A DNA stretch of 64,000 bases from contig CAJXKL010000004.1 in assembly GCA_913055915.1 (NCBI GenBank), positions 1-64,000 of the forward strand, read 5' to 3'. The translations under genes and the position numbers were made by a program. Below the pieces are notes generated by a model. It worked only from the letters and a program-made list of their open reading frames with translations. It did no database searches and was not told the DNA's origin. The stretch is from an uncultured Candidatus Nemicrothrix sp. GTDB lineage: Bacteria; Actinomycetota; Acidimicrobiia; Acidimicrobiales; MedAcidi-G1. Below, in pieces: positions 53,316 through 62,569 of this stretch (positions within the stretch are counted from its first letter, which is position 1; each line of letters opens with the position of its first letter).

Positions 53316-54295
53316 CCATGCGGCTCCCGAACTTCGAATATGTCGCCCCGGCAACGGTCGATGAGGCGGCCCGGCTGCTCTCCGACCCCGGGCGGTCGTC
53401 GTTGATCGTAGGTGGCGGTACCGACCTCTTTCCCAAGATTAAGCGCCGGCAGGCCGCTCCAACCACGCTCGTCTCACTGTCCGGGGTCGACGAAATGAGA
53501 GGCGTTCGCTTCGATTCAGCGGGCAACTGTGTCATCGGTGCTTCGACGCTTCTGGCTGACCTGGCGGTATCGCACCAGGTCCCTCCGGTGATGGCGATCG
53601 CCGCCGCGAGCATCGCCTCACCACAGATTCGCAATACAGCGACGGTTGGCGGGAACCTCTGCCTCGATACCCGATGCAACTACATCGACATGCCGGAGAC
53701 CTGGAGAGAGGCAAGCGGCCACTGCCTGAAGGACGGTGGCGAGGTCTGTTGGGTGGCCCCACGAGGTAATCGGTGCTGGGCAATCAACTCATCCGACCTG
53801 GCACCGGTGGCCGTCGCCCTCGAGGGGTCGGTGCGGCTCACGAGCGTGCATGGAGAAAGGCTCATTCCGGTCGAGGACCTGTACCACGACGACGGGATCG
53901 CCTGTCACACCAAGTCTTTCGAGGAGATCCTCGTTGAACTCCTTCTACCGTCGGGTGGCACACGGGCCACGTACAGGAAGCTACGGAGACGGGGATCGAT
54001 CGACTTTCCCCTCCTGGGGGTGGCCGCTTCGGCCCGGTTCGACGAAGCCGGCACGTGTGTTTCTGCTCGCATGGTCATAGGGGCAGCCGCGCCCGCCCCC
54101 GTGCGTGCCACAGAGGCCGAGGAGTTCCTCATCGGCCGACAGTTCACTGACGAGGTCATCGGAGAGGCAGCTGGAATCGCATCCGGTCCGGTGCGTCCCC
54201 AGGACAACACAGACACCGGTTCGCGCTACCGGAAGTGGATGGTTCCGGTCCTTGTAGGGCGGGCTCTGAGCGACCTGGTGGCTGACGATGGGTAG
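53312..54295 (+). CDS. hcrB: 4-hydroxybenzoyl-CoA reductase-like FAD/[4Fe-4S] subunit
   Basis: A 327-aa FAD subunit (IVGGGTDLFPKIK; TVGGNLCLDTRC). A loop not found in ordinary xanthine-oxidase FAD subunits carries Cys122, Cys138, Cys146 and Cys155, the same positions that bind the extra [4Fe-4S] cluster in Thauera HcrB (positions recalled from memory). This cluster reverses electron flow towards the substrate, so it strongly supports a reductive dehydroxylase. ATGA overlap with hcrA. Confidence 0.9.
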   Translation: MTMRLPNFEYVAPATVDEAARLLSDPGRSSLIVGGGTDLFPKIKRRQAAPTTLVSLSGVDEMRGVRFDSAGNCVIGASTLLADLAVSHQVPPVMAIAAASIASPQIRNTATVGGNLCLDTRCNYIDMPETWREASGHCLKDGGEVCWVAPRGNRCWAINSSDLAPVAVALEGSVRLTSVHGERLIPVEDLYHDDGIACHTKSFEEILVELLLPSGGTRATYRKLRRRGSIDFPLLGVAASARFDEAGTCVSARMVIGAAAPAPVRATEAEEFLIGRQFTDEVIGEAAGIASGPVRPQDNTDTGSRYRKWMVPVLVGRALSDLVADDG

Positions 54296-54316
54296 TGGAA
54301 CCGGGAAGGAAGGCTG

Positions 54317-55381
54317 ATGGAGGCGAGCAACGACCGGTTCTCATGGCGGATGGTGGAGGCAGGGCTGCCACCTGAGCGGTTTGATGGTGCTGCCAGGAAA
54401 CCGGGGGCAGGTGAGGTCCTGATCCGGGTAGCCGGGTGTGGCGTGTGCCATACCGACCTGGGTTTCCTGGACGGTTTGGTCAGGACACGTTCCGACCTGC
54501 CACTCGTGCTGGGCCATGAGATCAGCGGTCAGGTCATTGAGGCAGGTGAGGGTGCCCGTGAATGGATCGGTAGCGACGTCCTGGTGGCCGCTGTCATTCC
54601 CTGTGGGTCCTGTGACATGTGCTCAGCCGGTCGGGGCAACGTCTGCGGCGACCAGAAGATGCCCGGCAACGACATGGACGGTGGCTTCGCCACACATGTG
54701 ACCGTGCCGGCCACGGGAATCTTCGCTTGTGGAGACCTGCCTGACGGATACGAGCTGGCCGACCTCTCCGTGGTGGCCGATGCAGTGACGACACCGCTGC
54801 AGGCGGCCCGTCGCGCTGGGGTCGCCGGAGGTGACTTCGTTGTCGTGGTCGGAACAGGTGGTGTCGGTACGTATGCAGTTCAGATCGCAGCGGCATCTGG
54901 CGCAACGGTTGTGGCTGTGGACATAGAGGATGCCCATCTTGAACCCCTGCTCGCCCACGGGGCGGCTGCAACGGTCAACGCGCGGAGTCTCTCACCACGG
55001 GAGGTACGCGACAGGGTTCGGGAGCATGCGAGGTCGTCCGGTGTGGCGCCCATCGGCTGGAAGGTCTTTGAGTGCTCCGGTACACCTGCCGGACAGGAGA
55101 CGGCCTTTGGCATGCTTGGCCCGGCCGCCACGCTCGCAGTGGTTGGTTTCACGCGCGAGAAGGTGTCCGTCAGGTTGTCGAACCTGATGGCATTCGACGC
55201 CACGGCATTCGGCAGTTGGGGTTGCCCACCAGAGCGCTACCCCGAGGCCATCGAGCTGGTCACGTCCGGCAGGGTGGAACTACTGCCCTTCACCCGGAAG
55301 GTGCCGATGAGCGACATCGAATCTGTGTTGGCTGGTGCGCACGGCCGGAGCGACTCTCGGCGGACGATCCTCGTCCCATGA
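54317..55381 (+). CDS. had: 6-hydroxycyclohex-1-ene-1-carbonyl-CoA dehydrogenase
   Basis: A 354-aa zinc-dependent dehydrogenase. Catalytic zinc residues are in GCGVCHTDLG and GHEISG; structural zinc Cys in CGSCDMCSAGRGNVC; cofactor motif GTGGVG. The group is defined by position: it is followed by oah and dch, exactly the Had-Oah-Dch trio of benzoyl-CoA catabolism. It oxidises the hydroxyl made by Dch to the ketone used by Oah. AAGGAAGG precedes the ATG. Confidence 0.87.
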   Translation: MEASNDRFSWRMVEAGLPPERFDGAARKPGAGEVLIRVAGCGVCHTDLGFLDGLVRTRSDLPLVLGHEISGQVIEAGEGAREWIGSDVLVAAVIPCGSCDMCSAGRGNVCGDQKMPGNDMDGGFATHVTVPATGIFACGDLPDGYELADLSVVADAVTTPLQAARRAGVAGGDFVVVVGTGGVGTYAVQIAAASGATVVAVDIEDAHLEPLLAHGAAATVNARSLSPREVRDRVREHARSSGVAPIGWKVFECSGTPAGQETAFGMLGPAATLAVVGFTREKVSVRLSNLMAFDATAFGSWGCPPERYPEAIELVTSGRVELLPFTRKVPMSDIESVLAGAHGRSDSRRTILVP

Positions 55382-55415
55382 GAAACGATCCCCACACAAT
55401 GAAAGGTGCATTGCA

Positions 55416-56516
55416 ATGGACTTTGTAAGCCACGACCTGGATCCCGATCGGGAGTTCACCGAGATCCTCTACGAGGAACGACCGGTGCTCGACAACGCCG
55501 GGTCGGTCGTCGAAGGCCTCCACACCGTCTGGATTACCCTCGACAACCCTGAGCAACTCAACTCCTATACAACCGAATCGGTTAAGGACCTAATCTTGGC
55601 CTTCCGGCGGGCTTCGGTGGATCGAGCAGCGGTCGCGGTGGTCTTCACCGGGGTCGGCGACAGGGCCTTCTGTACCGGTGGGAACACCGAGGAGTACTCC
55701 GAGTACTACGCGGGCCAGCCGAACGAGTACCGCCAGTACATGCGTCTCTTCAACGACATGGTCTCGGCGATCCTGGCCTGTGACAAGCCGGTAATCAACC
55801 GCGTGAACGGCATGCGGATTGGAGGCGGGCAGGAGATAGGCATGGCCTGTGACTTCACCCTGGCCGCTGACCTTGCGCGGTTCGGCCAGGCCGGGCCAAA
55901 GCACGGATCGGCCCCAGACGGGGGTTCCACCGACTTCCTGCACCTGTACGTGGGCTGGAGTGAGGCGGTGGCCAGCTGCGTTCTGTGTGAGCCGTGGAGC
56001 GCCCACCAGGCGCTGCGCCTCGGCCTGGTGAACGATGTGTTCCCGGTGCTCAGGGTGGAGGGCGAGTTCGTTCCCAACCCGCTCGTCGTGACCGACCGCT
56101 TTCTCGACCAGTGGGGGAGGATCGTGCACGGTGAGTCGAAGAGCGGTGAGGACCTTGAGGCGGGCAAGGCGTTGTTGAAGTCCGGGACAGTCGACTTCGA
56201 ACTTCTCGACCAGGGCATCGACGCCGTCGTCACCAAGCTCCTCTACACGATGCCCGACTGCACGCTCAAGACGCTTGAGTCGCTCAGGAAGAAGAAGCTC
56301 GAGCACTGGGACCAGAACCGTGAGACCAACCGCGCCTGGTTGTCGCTGAACATGATGACCGAGGCACGAGCTGGGTTTCAGGCGTTCCACCGTGGGTCGC
56401 GTGAGGTCGGCCGGGAGGTCGACTTCGTCGATCTGCGTTGTCGCCTTGCCGGTGGGGAGCAGTGGGGCGACGACCTCGTCAGGGCTGTCTCGCCACAATT
56501 CAAGACGGGGTCATGA
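55416..56516 (+). CDS. bamA: 6-oxocyclohex-1-ene-1-carbonyl-CoA hydrolase (ring-opening)
   Basis: A 366-aa crotonase-fold hydrolase, also called Oah. Diagnostic stretches are NTEEYSEYYAGQPNEYRQYM, RLFNDMVSAILACDKPVI, NGMRIGGGQEIGMACDFT and RFGQAGPKHGSAPDGGSTDF, near-identical to the BamA/Oah signatures used as markers of anaerobic aromatic degradation. It adds water and opens the alicyclic ring to 3-hydroxypimelyl-CoA. AAAGG lies upstream of the ATG; ATGA overlap with dch. Confidence 0.95.
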   Translation: MDFVSHDLDPDREFTEILYEERPVLDNAGSVVEGLHTVWITLDNPEQLNSYTTESVKDLILAFRRASVDRAAVAVVFTGVGDRAFCTGGNTEEYSEYYAGQPNEYRQYMRLFNDMVSAILACDKPVINRVNGMRIGGGQEIGMACDFTLAADLARFGQAGPKHGSAPDGGSTDFLHLYVGWSEAVASCVLCEPWSAHQALRLGLVNDVFPVLRVEGEFVPNPLVVTDRFLDQWGRIVHGESKSGEDLEAGKALLKSGTVDFELLDQGIDAVVTKLLYTMPDCTLKTLESLRKKKLEHWDQNRETNRAWLSLNMMTEARAGFQAFHRGSREVGREVDFVDLRCRLAGGEQWGDDLVRAVSPQFKTGS

Positions 56517-57277
56517 ACGACACCTGGGTCAACCACGACATCTCGGCCGACGGGGCGGTCCACACGATCACCATCGACAGACCTCCCGGAAACGTGATTG
56601 ACATTGCGCTCTGTGGACAGCTCCGCCCTGCAATCCAGAAGGCAGCGGCGTCCGCAGACGGCAAGGTCCTGGTGCTTCGTGGAGCCGGCAGGCACTTCTG
56701 CTTTGGGGCGAGCGTTGAGGAGCACCTCCCCGAAACGGCGGCGGAAATGTTGGCCGCCTTTGGAGCTGTCATCCGGGACCTGGTGGGCTTTCCCTACCCG
56801 ACAGTCGCAGCGGTGCAGGGAAGGTGCCTCGGAGGCGGCCTGGAACTGGCGTTGGCCTGCGGGATCCTAATTGCCGAGGAGGGTGCCGTCCTGGCCAGCC
56901 CTGAGATCAGGCTCGGGGTGCTGGCCCCCGCCGCCGCGGCGCTGCTCCCGCGCAGGGCCACCGAGGAGGTCCTCCTGACAGGCCGTGACCTGACGGCGGT
57001 TGAGGCCCTGAGCCTCGGCATTCTCAACTCGGTGGTTCCGGACGGGAGACTCGACAACGCCGTCGACGGGTACGTCGACGAGCACTTCGTGCCCAGGTCG
57101 ACCAGTTCGCTGCGCCTGGCAACCGGCCTTGTGAGGAGGCTGAACGGACGCCGTGTCGGGGAGCGGCTGGCCGAGGCCGAGCGCACCTACGTGGAGGACC
57201 TGCTGTCCACCCACGACGGGGTGGAGGGCATCAGAGCCTTCATGGAGAAGCGCCCGCCGCAGTGGCGGAACTGCTGA
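56513..57277 (+). CDS. dch: Cyclohexa-1,5-diene-1-carbonyl-CoA hydratase
   Basis: A 254-aa crotonase. [31 protein letters not shown] and FMEKRPPQW near the C-terminus follow the Dch family. It hydrates the dienoyl-CoA formed by benzoyl-CoA reductase. Last gene of the plus-strand operon, convergent with the bzd operon; a weak hairpin around 57288-57304 lies between. Confidence 0.9.
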   Translation: MNDTWVNHDISADGAVHTITIDRPPGNVIDIALCGQLRPAIQKAAASADGKVLVLRGAGRHFCFGASVEEHLPETAAEMLAAFGAVIRDLVGFPYPTVAAVQGRCLGGGLELALACGILIAEEGAVLASPEIRLGVLAPAAAALLPRRATEEVLLTGRDLTAVEALSLGILNSVVPDGRLDNAVDGYVDEHFVPRSTSSLRLATGLVRRLNGRRVGERLAEAERTYVEDLLSTHDGVEGIRAFMEKRPPQWRNC

Positions 57278-57305
57278 AGTTCCCTTCCCGGGCCCTCAGG
57301 GCGGG

Positions 57306-57566
57306 TCAGCCGTCGCCTTTCACGGCTCGGGTGAACAGCGCCACGTACTCTGTGCAGGCTGAGACGGCGCAGGTGGTGCAGGCCTCACCGAAGGTGGACG
57401 GGTCCAGGTCGGTGGTGGCTGTCTCGAACCCCAGGGCCGAGTAGAGACCTCGGAGTTCCTCGATCCGTGTGCGGTCACCGACCGTTCGTTGCTCCCAGCC
57501 GTCGGCCCTGAGGTCACCGGCCCGGAGCACCCTTATCCCCTCCGAGCAGTAGATCGCCTCAGACAC
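57306..57566 (-). CDS. Small Cys-containing protein of unknown function after bzdQ
   Basis: A protein of 86 aa that I do not recognise. It has a Cys near the N-terminus (AIYCSEG), then ELRGLYSALGFETATTDLDP, then ACTTCAVSAC and YVALFTRA. The layout (a short alpha/beta part, a Cys-X2-Cys, then a final strand) suggests a metal-binding accessory protein. GGAGAAGAG lies before the GTG start; a GTG at 57581 is also in frame. It begins 20 bp after bzdQ, so it is the last gene of the reductase operon. Confidence 0.62.
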   Translation of the reverse strand: MSEAIYCSEGIRVLRAGDLRADGWEQRTVGDRTRIEELRGLYSALGFETATTDLDPSTFGEACTTCAVSACTEYVALFTRAVKGDG

Positions 57567-57586
57567 CTCTTCTCCACCCACCGGTG

Positions 57587-58411
57587 CTACCGAACTGGCG
57601 CCGATGCGTCGGCTTCGGTACGGATCTTTTCGAGCCGCCGATGCCCGAGGATGGCACAGCCAAGTGCCTGGACGTGCTGGACCATGTCGGTGTCAGGAAT
57701 GTTCACGTCGGACTCGAGGATCTCGCTCACCAACTGGCCCATTGTCTGGAATCGGAGGATCCCACCGATGAGGGTGAACTCGGGTTCGGCACGTACGCGC
57801 TTCATCAGCTGGACCGAGCGGCTGGTCAGGGATTCGATAGCACCCTGCATGATGTCGGCTGGCGCCGTTCCAAGGGACAGGTGGTTGATCACCTCGGACT
57901 CGGCGAACACTGCGCAGACCCCCGAGATCGGGACCGACCCCTTCGAGGTTGTCATCAGGGCTCCGATCTCCTCGGTCCGGTAGCCCATGTAGCGCGCGGT
58001 CTTTTCCAGGAAGGCGCCGGTACCTGCTGCACACTTGTCGTTGAGGCGGAACGAGAGCACCTTGGCAGCCTCGTCCACCCGGCTTGCCTTCATCGTCTGT
58101 CCACCCACATCCAGGATCGTGCGGGTACCTGGAAAGAGGAAGTTCGCACCGCGGGCACATGCGGTCAGGTCGGTCACGTGCAGGTCCTTGAAGTCGACCT
58201 GGTGGCGTCCGGCTCCGGTGGCGATCACATAGGAGATATCGCCTTCGCCGAGGGAAGCGTCGTCCAGCGCCATCCCGTAGACGGTGCGGGCAAGTTGTTG
58301 GAGCTTGAAGCCCGTGGGCCCCATTGCCCTCCCGAGGATCGTGCCGTCGCGGGCCTGGATGATCGCCTTGGTGTAGGTGGAACCGACGTCGATTCCCGCC
58401 GTGATGGTCAT
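57587..58411 (-). CDS. bzdQ: Benzoyl-CoA reductase ATPase subunit (BzdQ/BcrD type)
   Basis: A 274-aa ASKHA-fold ATPase. [13 protein letters not shown] is the phosphate-binding loop; Cys127 ([11 protein letters not shown]) and Cys166 ([11 protein letters not shown]) are the bridging [4Fe-4S] ligands shared with hydroxyglutaryl-CoA dehydratase activators. With BzdP it hydrolyses ATP to push electrons onto the ring-reducing module. ATGA overlap with bzdP. Confidence 0.92.
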   Translation of the reverse strand: MTITAGIDVGSTYTKAIIQARDGTILGRAMGPTGFKLQQLARTVYGMALDDASLGEGDISYVIATGAGRHQVDFKDLHVTDLTACARGANFLFPGTRTILDVGGQTMKASRVDEAAKVLSFRLNDKCAAGTGAFLEKTARYMGYRTEEIGALMTTSKGSVPISGVCAVFAESEVINHLSLGTAPADIMQGAIESLTSRSVQLMKRVRAEPEFTLIGGILRFQTMGQLVSEILESDVNIPDTDMVQHVQALGCAILGHRRLEKIRTEADASAPVR

Positions 58412-59229
58412 GATGTCGCCCCTACGTTGTCTGCCACGGGGGCTCTCCCTGTCATGACGTTGTCCAGGGCGAAGAGGGCGGCACCCAGGGCTCCCATGTA
58501 GTGGCAGTCGTCGCTGATGTTGAGGGGCTTCTCAAGCCTGTCGCTGAGGGCCTTGACCATTCCACCGTTGCGGGACACGCCACCGGTAAAGGTGATCTCG
58601 TCGTGGATTCCGACACGACGCATCAGGGCAACTGAGCGGGAAGCTATGGATGTGTGGACTCCCCAGAGGATGTCCTCGATCTTCTTTCCCTTGCCGATCC
58701 ATGCAAGTACCTCGGATTCGGCAAAGACCGTGCAGGTGGTGCTTATCTTGGTCGCCTTCGTGCTCTGAAGGGACACGGGCCCGAGATCATCGAGGGGAAT
58801 GTCGAGGGCTTCGGCTGCAGCGCCCAGGAATCTGCCCGTTCCCGCGGCGCACTTGTCATTCATGCAGAAGTCGGTGATCTCACCGTCGGCACTGACCGAG
58901 ATCGCCTTGGTGTCCTGGCCACCCATGTCGACAACAGTCCTCGTGTCGGGAAACAGGTGGACGGCACCACGACCGTGGCAGCTGATCTCGGTTACCTGGC
59001 TGTTGCCGAACGTGACCCTGAAGCGGCCATAGCCGGTCCCGACCACGTAACCGACCTCCTCTTCGTCGATGTTGCCCTGCCTGAGGGCATCCACGTAGGA
59101 GGACTCTGCCGCCTGGATCACGTTGGCACCGGTGTCGATCAGCGACCGTCCGACGATTCGGCGGTCCTCGTCGATGACGATGGCCTTTGTCTGGGTTGAG
59201 CCGACGTCGACACCGGCTGCGTATGTCAT
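58408..59229 (-). CDS. bzdP: Benzoyl-CoA reductase ATPase subunit (BzdP/BcrA type)
   Basis: A 273-aa ATPase paralogous to Bzd[24 protein letters not shown], Cys127 ([11 protein letters not shown]) and Cys166 ([11 protein letters not shown]). At this length it fits the Azoarcus-type BzdP rather than the ~440-aa Thauera BcrA, so the enzyme is a Bzd-type class I reductase. GAGGTAG precedes the ATG. Confidence 0.92.
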   Translation of the reverse strand: MTYAAGVDVGSTQTKAIVIDEDRRIVGRSLIDTGANVIQAAESSYVDALRQGNIDEEEVGYVVGTGYGRFRVTFGNSQVTEISCHGRGAVHLFPDTRTVVDMGGQDTKAISVSADGEITDFCMNDKCAAGTGRFLGAAAEALDIPLDDLGPVSLQSTKATKISTTCTVFAESEVLAWIGKGKKIEDILWGVHTSIASRSVALMRRVGIHDEITFTGGVSRNGGMVKALSDRLEKPLNISDDCHYMGALGAALFALDNVMTGRAPVADNVGATS

Positions 59230-59239
59230 GGCAACTACC

Positions 59240-60544
59240 TCATTTCGTGGCGCCGGCAAGTTCCTGCCTGCGTCTTGACTCAAGGCCCTCGAAGAAGGCG
59301 TCGATCCGGTTCTTCATCTGTGCCTCGGAAATGACCCGCCGGTCCATCATGTCGGACTCGATGAACAGGCTCGGTATTCCGGTCATCTCGGTCAGGTGGC
59401 GGCGGCCGTCGGCAAGGCCTGTGGAAACGGTCCGGCAGCTCTTGATCGGGTGGTAGATGACCCCGTCGGCACTGAAGTCCGTGATCATCTCCTGGAGTAC
59501 GTCGCTCTGGTGGAACATGGAGTCCATTGCATCGCGGACTGATACCAGCATCCCCTCGGCGAGGCTTGCCAACGGATCGTCAAGGTCGTACTCAAAGCCG
59601 CGGTTCGTGCCGCCGGAGGCGAACCAGAGGTAGGTGGAGTTGACGAAGGTGGCATCCCAGTCGCTGAACAACTCGTTGAACTTGCGGAAGATCGGGTAGC
59701 AGGGGACTCCCACGAACAACAGCCTGTACTTCTCTTCGGTTGTCTGGCCGATCCCGTGCTCTGCCTTGTGCTCCATCTCCTCGACGAGACGTTCAAAGTA
59801 CCGGGCACCCTCCTCGGTGCCCCGGAATCCGTTGGCCACTCCGAGGAAGATCGTTCCGTCGGTGACCGCATTGAATAGTGACGGCCTGGCACAGTTCAAC
59901 TCAAGTACCCGGTTCCAGCAGCGGCTCATGGTGTTGGCGTAGCCCAGGACCTCACGGAAGCGATCGATGTCGAACTTCCGGCCGGTCACCTCCTCGCAAA
60001 GGTCTATCAACTCCCTCAGCTGAACCTCGACGTAGTGGCGATCGGCTTCGAAGTCACGGTCGCCTCTCCATGTCAGCTTGCCGGCCTGGCGGGTTCCGGG
60101 AACGTCGATGGTGAAGGTGGGTGTGCCGTACATCCGTTCCCAGATCTCAGCCCACTTGATGTAGGTATTGCATGCGTTGGTGAGAACCGTGATTGTCGGA
60201 CCGGGTATACGACCCATTGGATGATCGCCCTTGCGCAACTGCACGGCCACATCGGCCTTGACGTACCCGCAGATGTCGGGTGAGTACCCGTAGTCCTCCG
60301 CCTCCTCGAGGTACTCGTGGGCAACTCGGCGAACCGCGGTCTGAAGCGAGTTGATCTCGGGGAACACCACGGGAAGGTCGAAGGTCTTGAGAATCTCGTT
60401 GGTGCTACCCATTACGAACACGTAGGCGCACTGGCCACCGGTCTCGGCCACCCGACCAAGGTCCGTGAACCAGTCCCTGAACATGGCTGCACCCTCGTTG
60501 TTGCCGCGTCCTACCAGTTCCTGTGGGCCTGCCTCTGTAGTCAT
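59240..60544 (-). CDS. bzdO: Benzoyl-CoA reductase subunit (BzdO/BcrB type)
   Basis: A 434-aa member of the 2-hydroxyacyl-CoA dehydratase subunit family. Its conserved Cys-rich and substrate-side segments include [27 protein letters not shown] and [20 protein letters not shown]. With BzdN it forms the module that holds clusters and reduces the aromatic ring. It lies between bzdN and bzdP on the minus strand. Confidence 0.9.
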   Translation of the reverse strand: MTTEAGPQELVGRGNNEGAAMFRDWFTDLGRVAETGGQCAYVFVMGSTNEILKTFDLPVVFPEINSLQTAVRRVAHEYLEEAEDYGYSPDICGYVKADVAVQLRKGDHPMGRIPGPTITVLTNACNTYIKWAEIWERMYGTPTFTIDVPGTRQAGKLTWRGDRDFEADRHYVEVQLRELIDLCEEVTGRKFDIDRFREVLGYANTMSRCWNRVLELNCARPSLFNAVTDGTIFLGVANGFRGTEEGARYFERLVEEMEHKAEHGIGQTTEEKYRLLFVGVPCYPIFRKFNELFSDWDATFVNSTYLWFASGGTNRGFEYDLDDPLASLAEGMLVSVRDAMDSMFHQSDVLQEMITDFSADGVIYHPIKSCRTVSTGLADGRRHLTEMTGIPSLFIESDMMDRRVISEAQMKNRIDAFFEGLESRRRQELAGATK

Positions 60545-60620
60545 GTTGGCCTTCCGGGGGTTGTGTGCCCTGTTGTGTGCTGGTCTCGCCGGTCGGTGGA
60601 CCGGTCGTGTGGCGAACTCC

Positions 60621-61796
60621 TCATGCGAAGAGGAGGTGTTCGACGAAGGTCTCCAGTTGAAGTTCCAGTTGGCTGAAGGAACTCATGTTCTCCTCGAATT
60701 CGCTCACGAAGTAGGCGATGTTCTCGTCGTCGAGGGCGTGTGTATAGGCGACCTGCTCCTCCAGTCCGGGTTCGCACATCTTGGCGGCGGCGAGGATTGC
60801 GGCCTCGGCCCGGGCCTCGTTGATGCGGCTGATGAGCATCTTCTCCTTGGGCTTGCGGAGGTCGTGTTGCACCGGGCTGTAGGAGGAGCGTTCGATGTAG
60901 GCCTCGGCCAGGTTTCGGAGTGGGTCGCCCTCTGTGGGAACGTCGTCGGTGATCCAGCGGAATCCGATCAGGAAGTCGTCGTCGACGACATAGGAGGTGC
61001 GTCCGAGCATCCTGATCAGGTCGAATGGCGGTTGCTCACAGAATCCTCCCTCGAACACGATGCGGATCCTGTCCTCAGGCCTGGTTGTACGCTGACGGAT
61101 CTCCGGTAGGAGCGTTGTGAGGAGTTCGTTGTGTTCCTCGCGTGGGATCATCCCGGCCAGGGCCAACATGGCGTAGGCGTCCTCGGCGGCGATCAGCCAC
61201 GGGGTGTCCCGTTTGATCTCGTAGAGCTCTCGGAGGAGCCGCCTGTTCTCGTTGAACACCTTGATTGAGTTGCGGAGGTCATCGTCTGTGATCTCAGTGC
61301 CGGCAACCTCCTCGACGATCCTGCGCATCCGGTCGTACTCGTGCTGCAGGTAGTCGAGGCTTCCGGACGAGTTGGGGTTTTGTGGCAGGTAGAGGATCTG
61401 GCAGGGGTAGTCGAAGTTGCGCCCCCAGATGGCAGCCAGGTTGCGTGCCGCGTCGCAGATCGGGTGGGAGACGAACATGTCCAGGCGGACCTGGCCTCTC
61501 AACGCCAGTTCAAGAGAGGTCTTGAGGATCGAGCAGAGGTACGAGCCAAAGTGCGAGTCGGCCAGGTTCGGCTCAACCGGTGCACCCCTGACCTTGAACG
61601 GGAGCATCCCGGCTGCGTGGACGATTTCTTCAGGGAAGACCACCTGGAAGTGTCCGGCGACCATGCCTCCGGCTTCGCGCCAGCGACCAACCGTGTCGAA
61701 GTCGGGAGACTCGACCATGTCGCGACACTCGAGGAGGGCTTCGTCGAGGGGCTTGTCGCGCCATTCGTGGAAGACCGGTGCAGTCATCGGGTTCAT
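60621..61796 (-). CDS. bzdN: Benzoyl-CoA reductase subunit (BzdN/BcrC type)
   Basis: A 391-aa partner of BzdO in the same dehydratase-like family: AGHFQVVFPEEIVHAAGMLP, SHFGSYLCSILKTSLELAL, SHPICDAARNLA and FEGGFCEQPPFDLIRMLG, with Cys residues suitable for cluster binding. First structural gene of the reductase operon; it overlaps the TetR gene stop by 4 bp. Confidence 0.9.
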   Translation of the reverse strand: MNPMTAPVFHEWRDKPLDEALLECRDMVESPDFDTVGRWREAGGMVAGHFQVVFPEEIVHAAGMLPFKVRGAPVEPNLADSHFGSYLCSILKTSLELALRGQVRLDMFVSHPICDAARNLAAIWGRNFDYPCQILYLPQNPNSSGSLDYLQHEYDRMRRIVEEVAGTEITDDDLRNSIKVFNENRRLLRELYEIKRDTPWLIAAEDAYAMLALAGMIPREEHNELLTTLLPEIRQRTTRPEDRIRIVFEGGFCEQPPFDLIRMLGRTSYVVDDDFLIGFRWITDDVPTEGDPLRNLAEAYIERSSYSPVQHDLRKPKEKMLISRINEARAEAAILAAAKMCEPGLEEQVAYTHALDDENIAYFVSEFEENMSSFSQLELQLETFVEHLLFA

Positions 61797-62404
61797 GTCG
61801 TCCGTCCCGCCGTCTCTGTTGAGATTCCATCGAAGAAGAGGTTCAGTACATGGTCGAGTTGGGCGCCTGTGCTTCCGAGTTCCTTCTCGGCGTACTTCCC
61901 GATGACGACCTCGACCAGGGCAACGAAGGACCAGGCCAGGATCCGTGCATTGCCGGCGGCCAACTCGCCGTCCCTGATCCCATCGCTGATGATGGTTTCG
62001 ATCTGCCTGGGAAGGGCCCTCTGATAGGCGTTGATCAGGCGGCTCCGTTCCCTGCCAGAGAAGGTGTTGATGTCGCGTCGCACGAGGTGTGTCAGATCGC
62101 GGTCCTGGCTGGGGAGTTCGAGGTAGTCGCTGGTGAGTCGGGCTAGGCGGTCCCGACAGGTGCCCGGCGAAGCCACCGACTGTCCGAAGAGGCGACGCTT
62201 TTCATCGAAGTCACCCAGCATCATCGCCACGTAGAGGTCTTCTTTGCTGGCGAAGTGGTGGTACAGGCCACCCTTGGTGATCTTGGCCGCCCTCGCGATC
62301 ATGTCGGTAGTGACGTCGGAGTAGTTGCCTGCCACGAACAGGCCCTTGGCGACAGCGATGATCCGGGCAGCGGTGGCCTCCGACCTGGTGGGGTTGTCGA
62401 GCAT
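61793..62404 (-). CDS. TetR family regulator of the benzoyl-CoA reductase operon
   Basis: A 203-aa TetR protein: RIIAVAKGLFVAGNYSDVTT, then ARAAKITKGGLYHHFASKEDLY. GGAG lies six bases before the ATG; the frame is open further up but without family sequence. It heads the bzdNOPQ operon, with a palindrome 24 bp upstream. It probably senses an aromatic acyl-CoA, as do other regulators of such operons. Confidence 0.92.
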   Translation of the reverse strand: MLDNPTRSEATAARIIAVAKGLFVAGNYSDVTTDMIARAAKITKGGLYHHFASKEDLYVAMMLGDFDEKRRLFGQSVASPGTCRDRLARLTSDYLELPSQDRDLTHLVRRDINTFSGRERSRLINAYQRALPRQIETIISDGIRDGELAAGNARILAWSFVALVEVVIGKYAEKELGSTGAQLDHVLNLFFDGISTETAGRTT

Positions 62405-62428
62405 TTCAGACTCCGTCAACGTTACCAA

Positions 62429-62448
62429 CCGACCGACTGACCGGTCGG
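62429..62448. promoter_or_regulatory. Candidate TetR operator before the bzd operon
   Basis: CCGACCG and CGGTCGG form a 7-bp inverted repeat with a 6-bp spacer, overlapping the sequence GACCGGTCGG that recurs in the palindrome of the divergent aromatic-operon control region. It also lies in the gap shared with the divergent hemerythrin gene. Confidence 0.65.
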
Positions 62449-62569
62449 CATAACTGTAGGAGTACGCCCCTGCCTTGTCAAGGGATCCGGTCGCCACCCG
62501 GGAGGTTCGAAAAGACTACGTGTCGACAAGGTTGTCGTCCCGTTTGTGTCGGGTCTAGGTTGCCCCGGC

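Noticed and set aside
57288-57304. Bidirectional terminator between dch and the small Cys protein gene
   Set aside because: The stem is short and interrupted; too weak to list as a feature.
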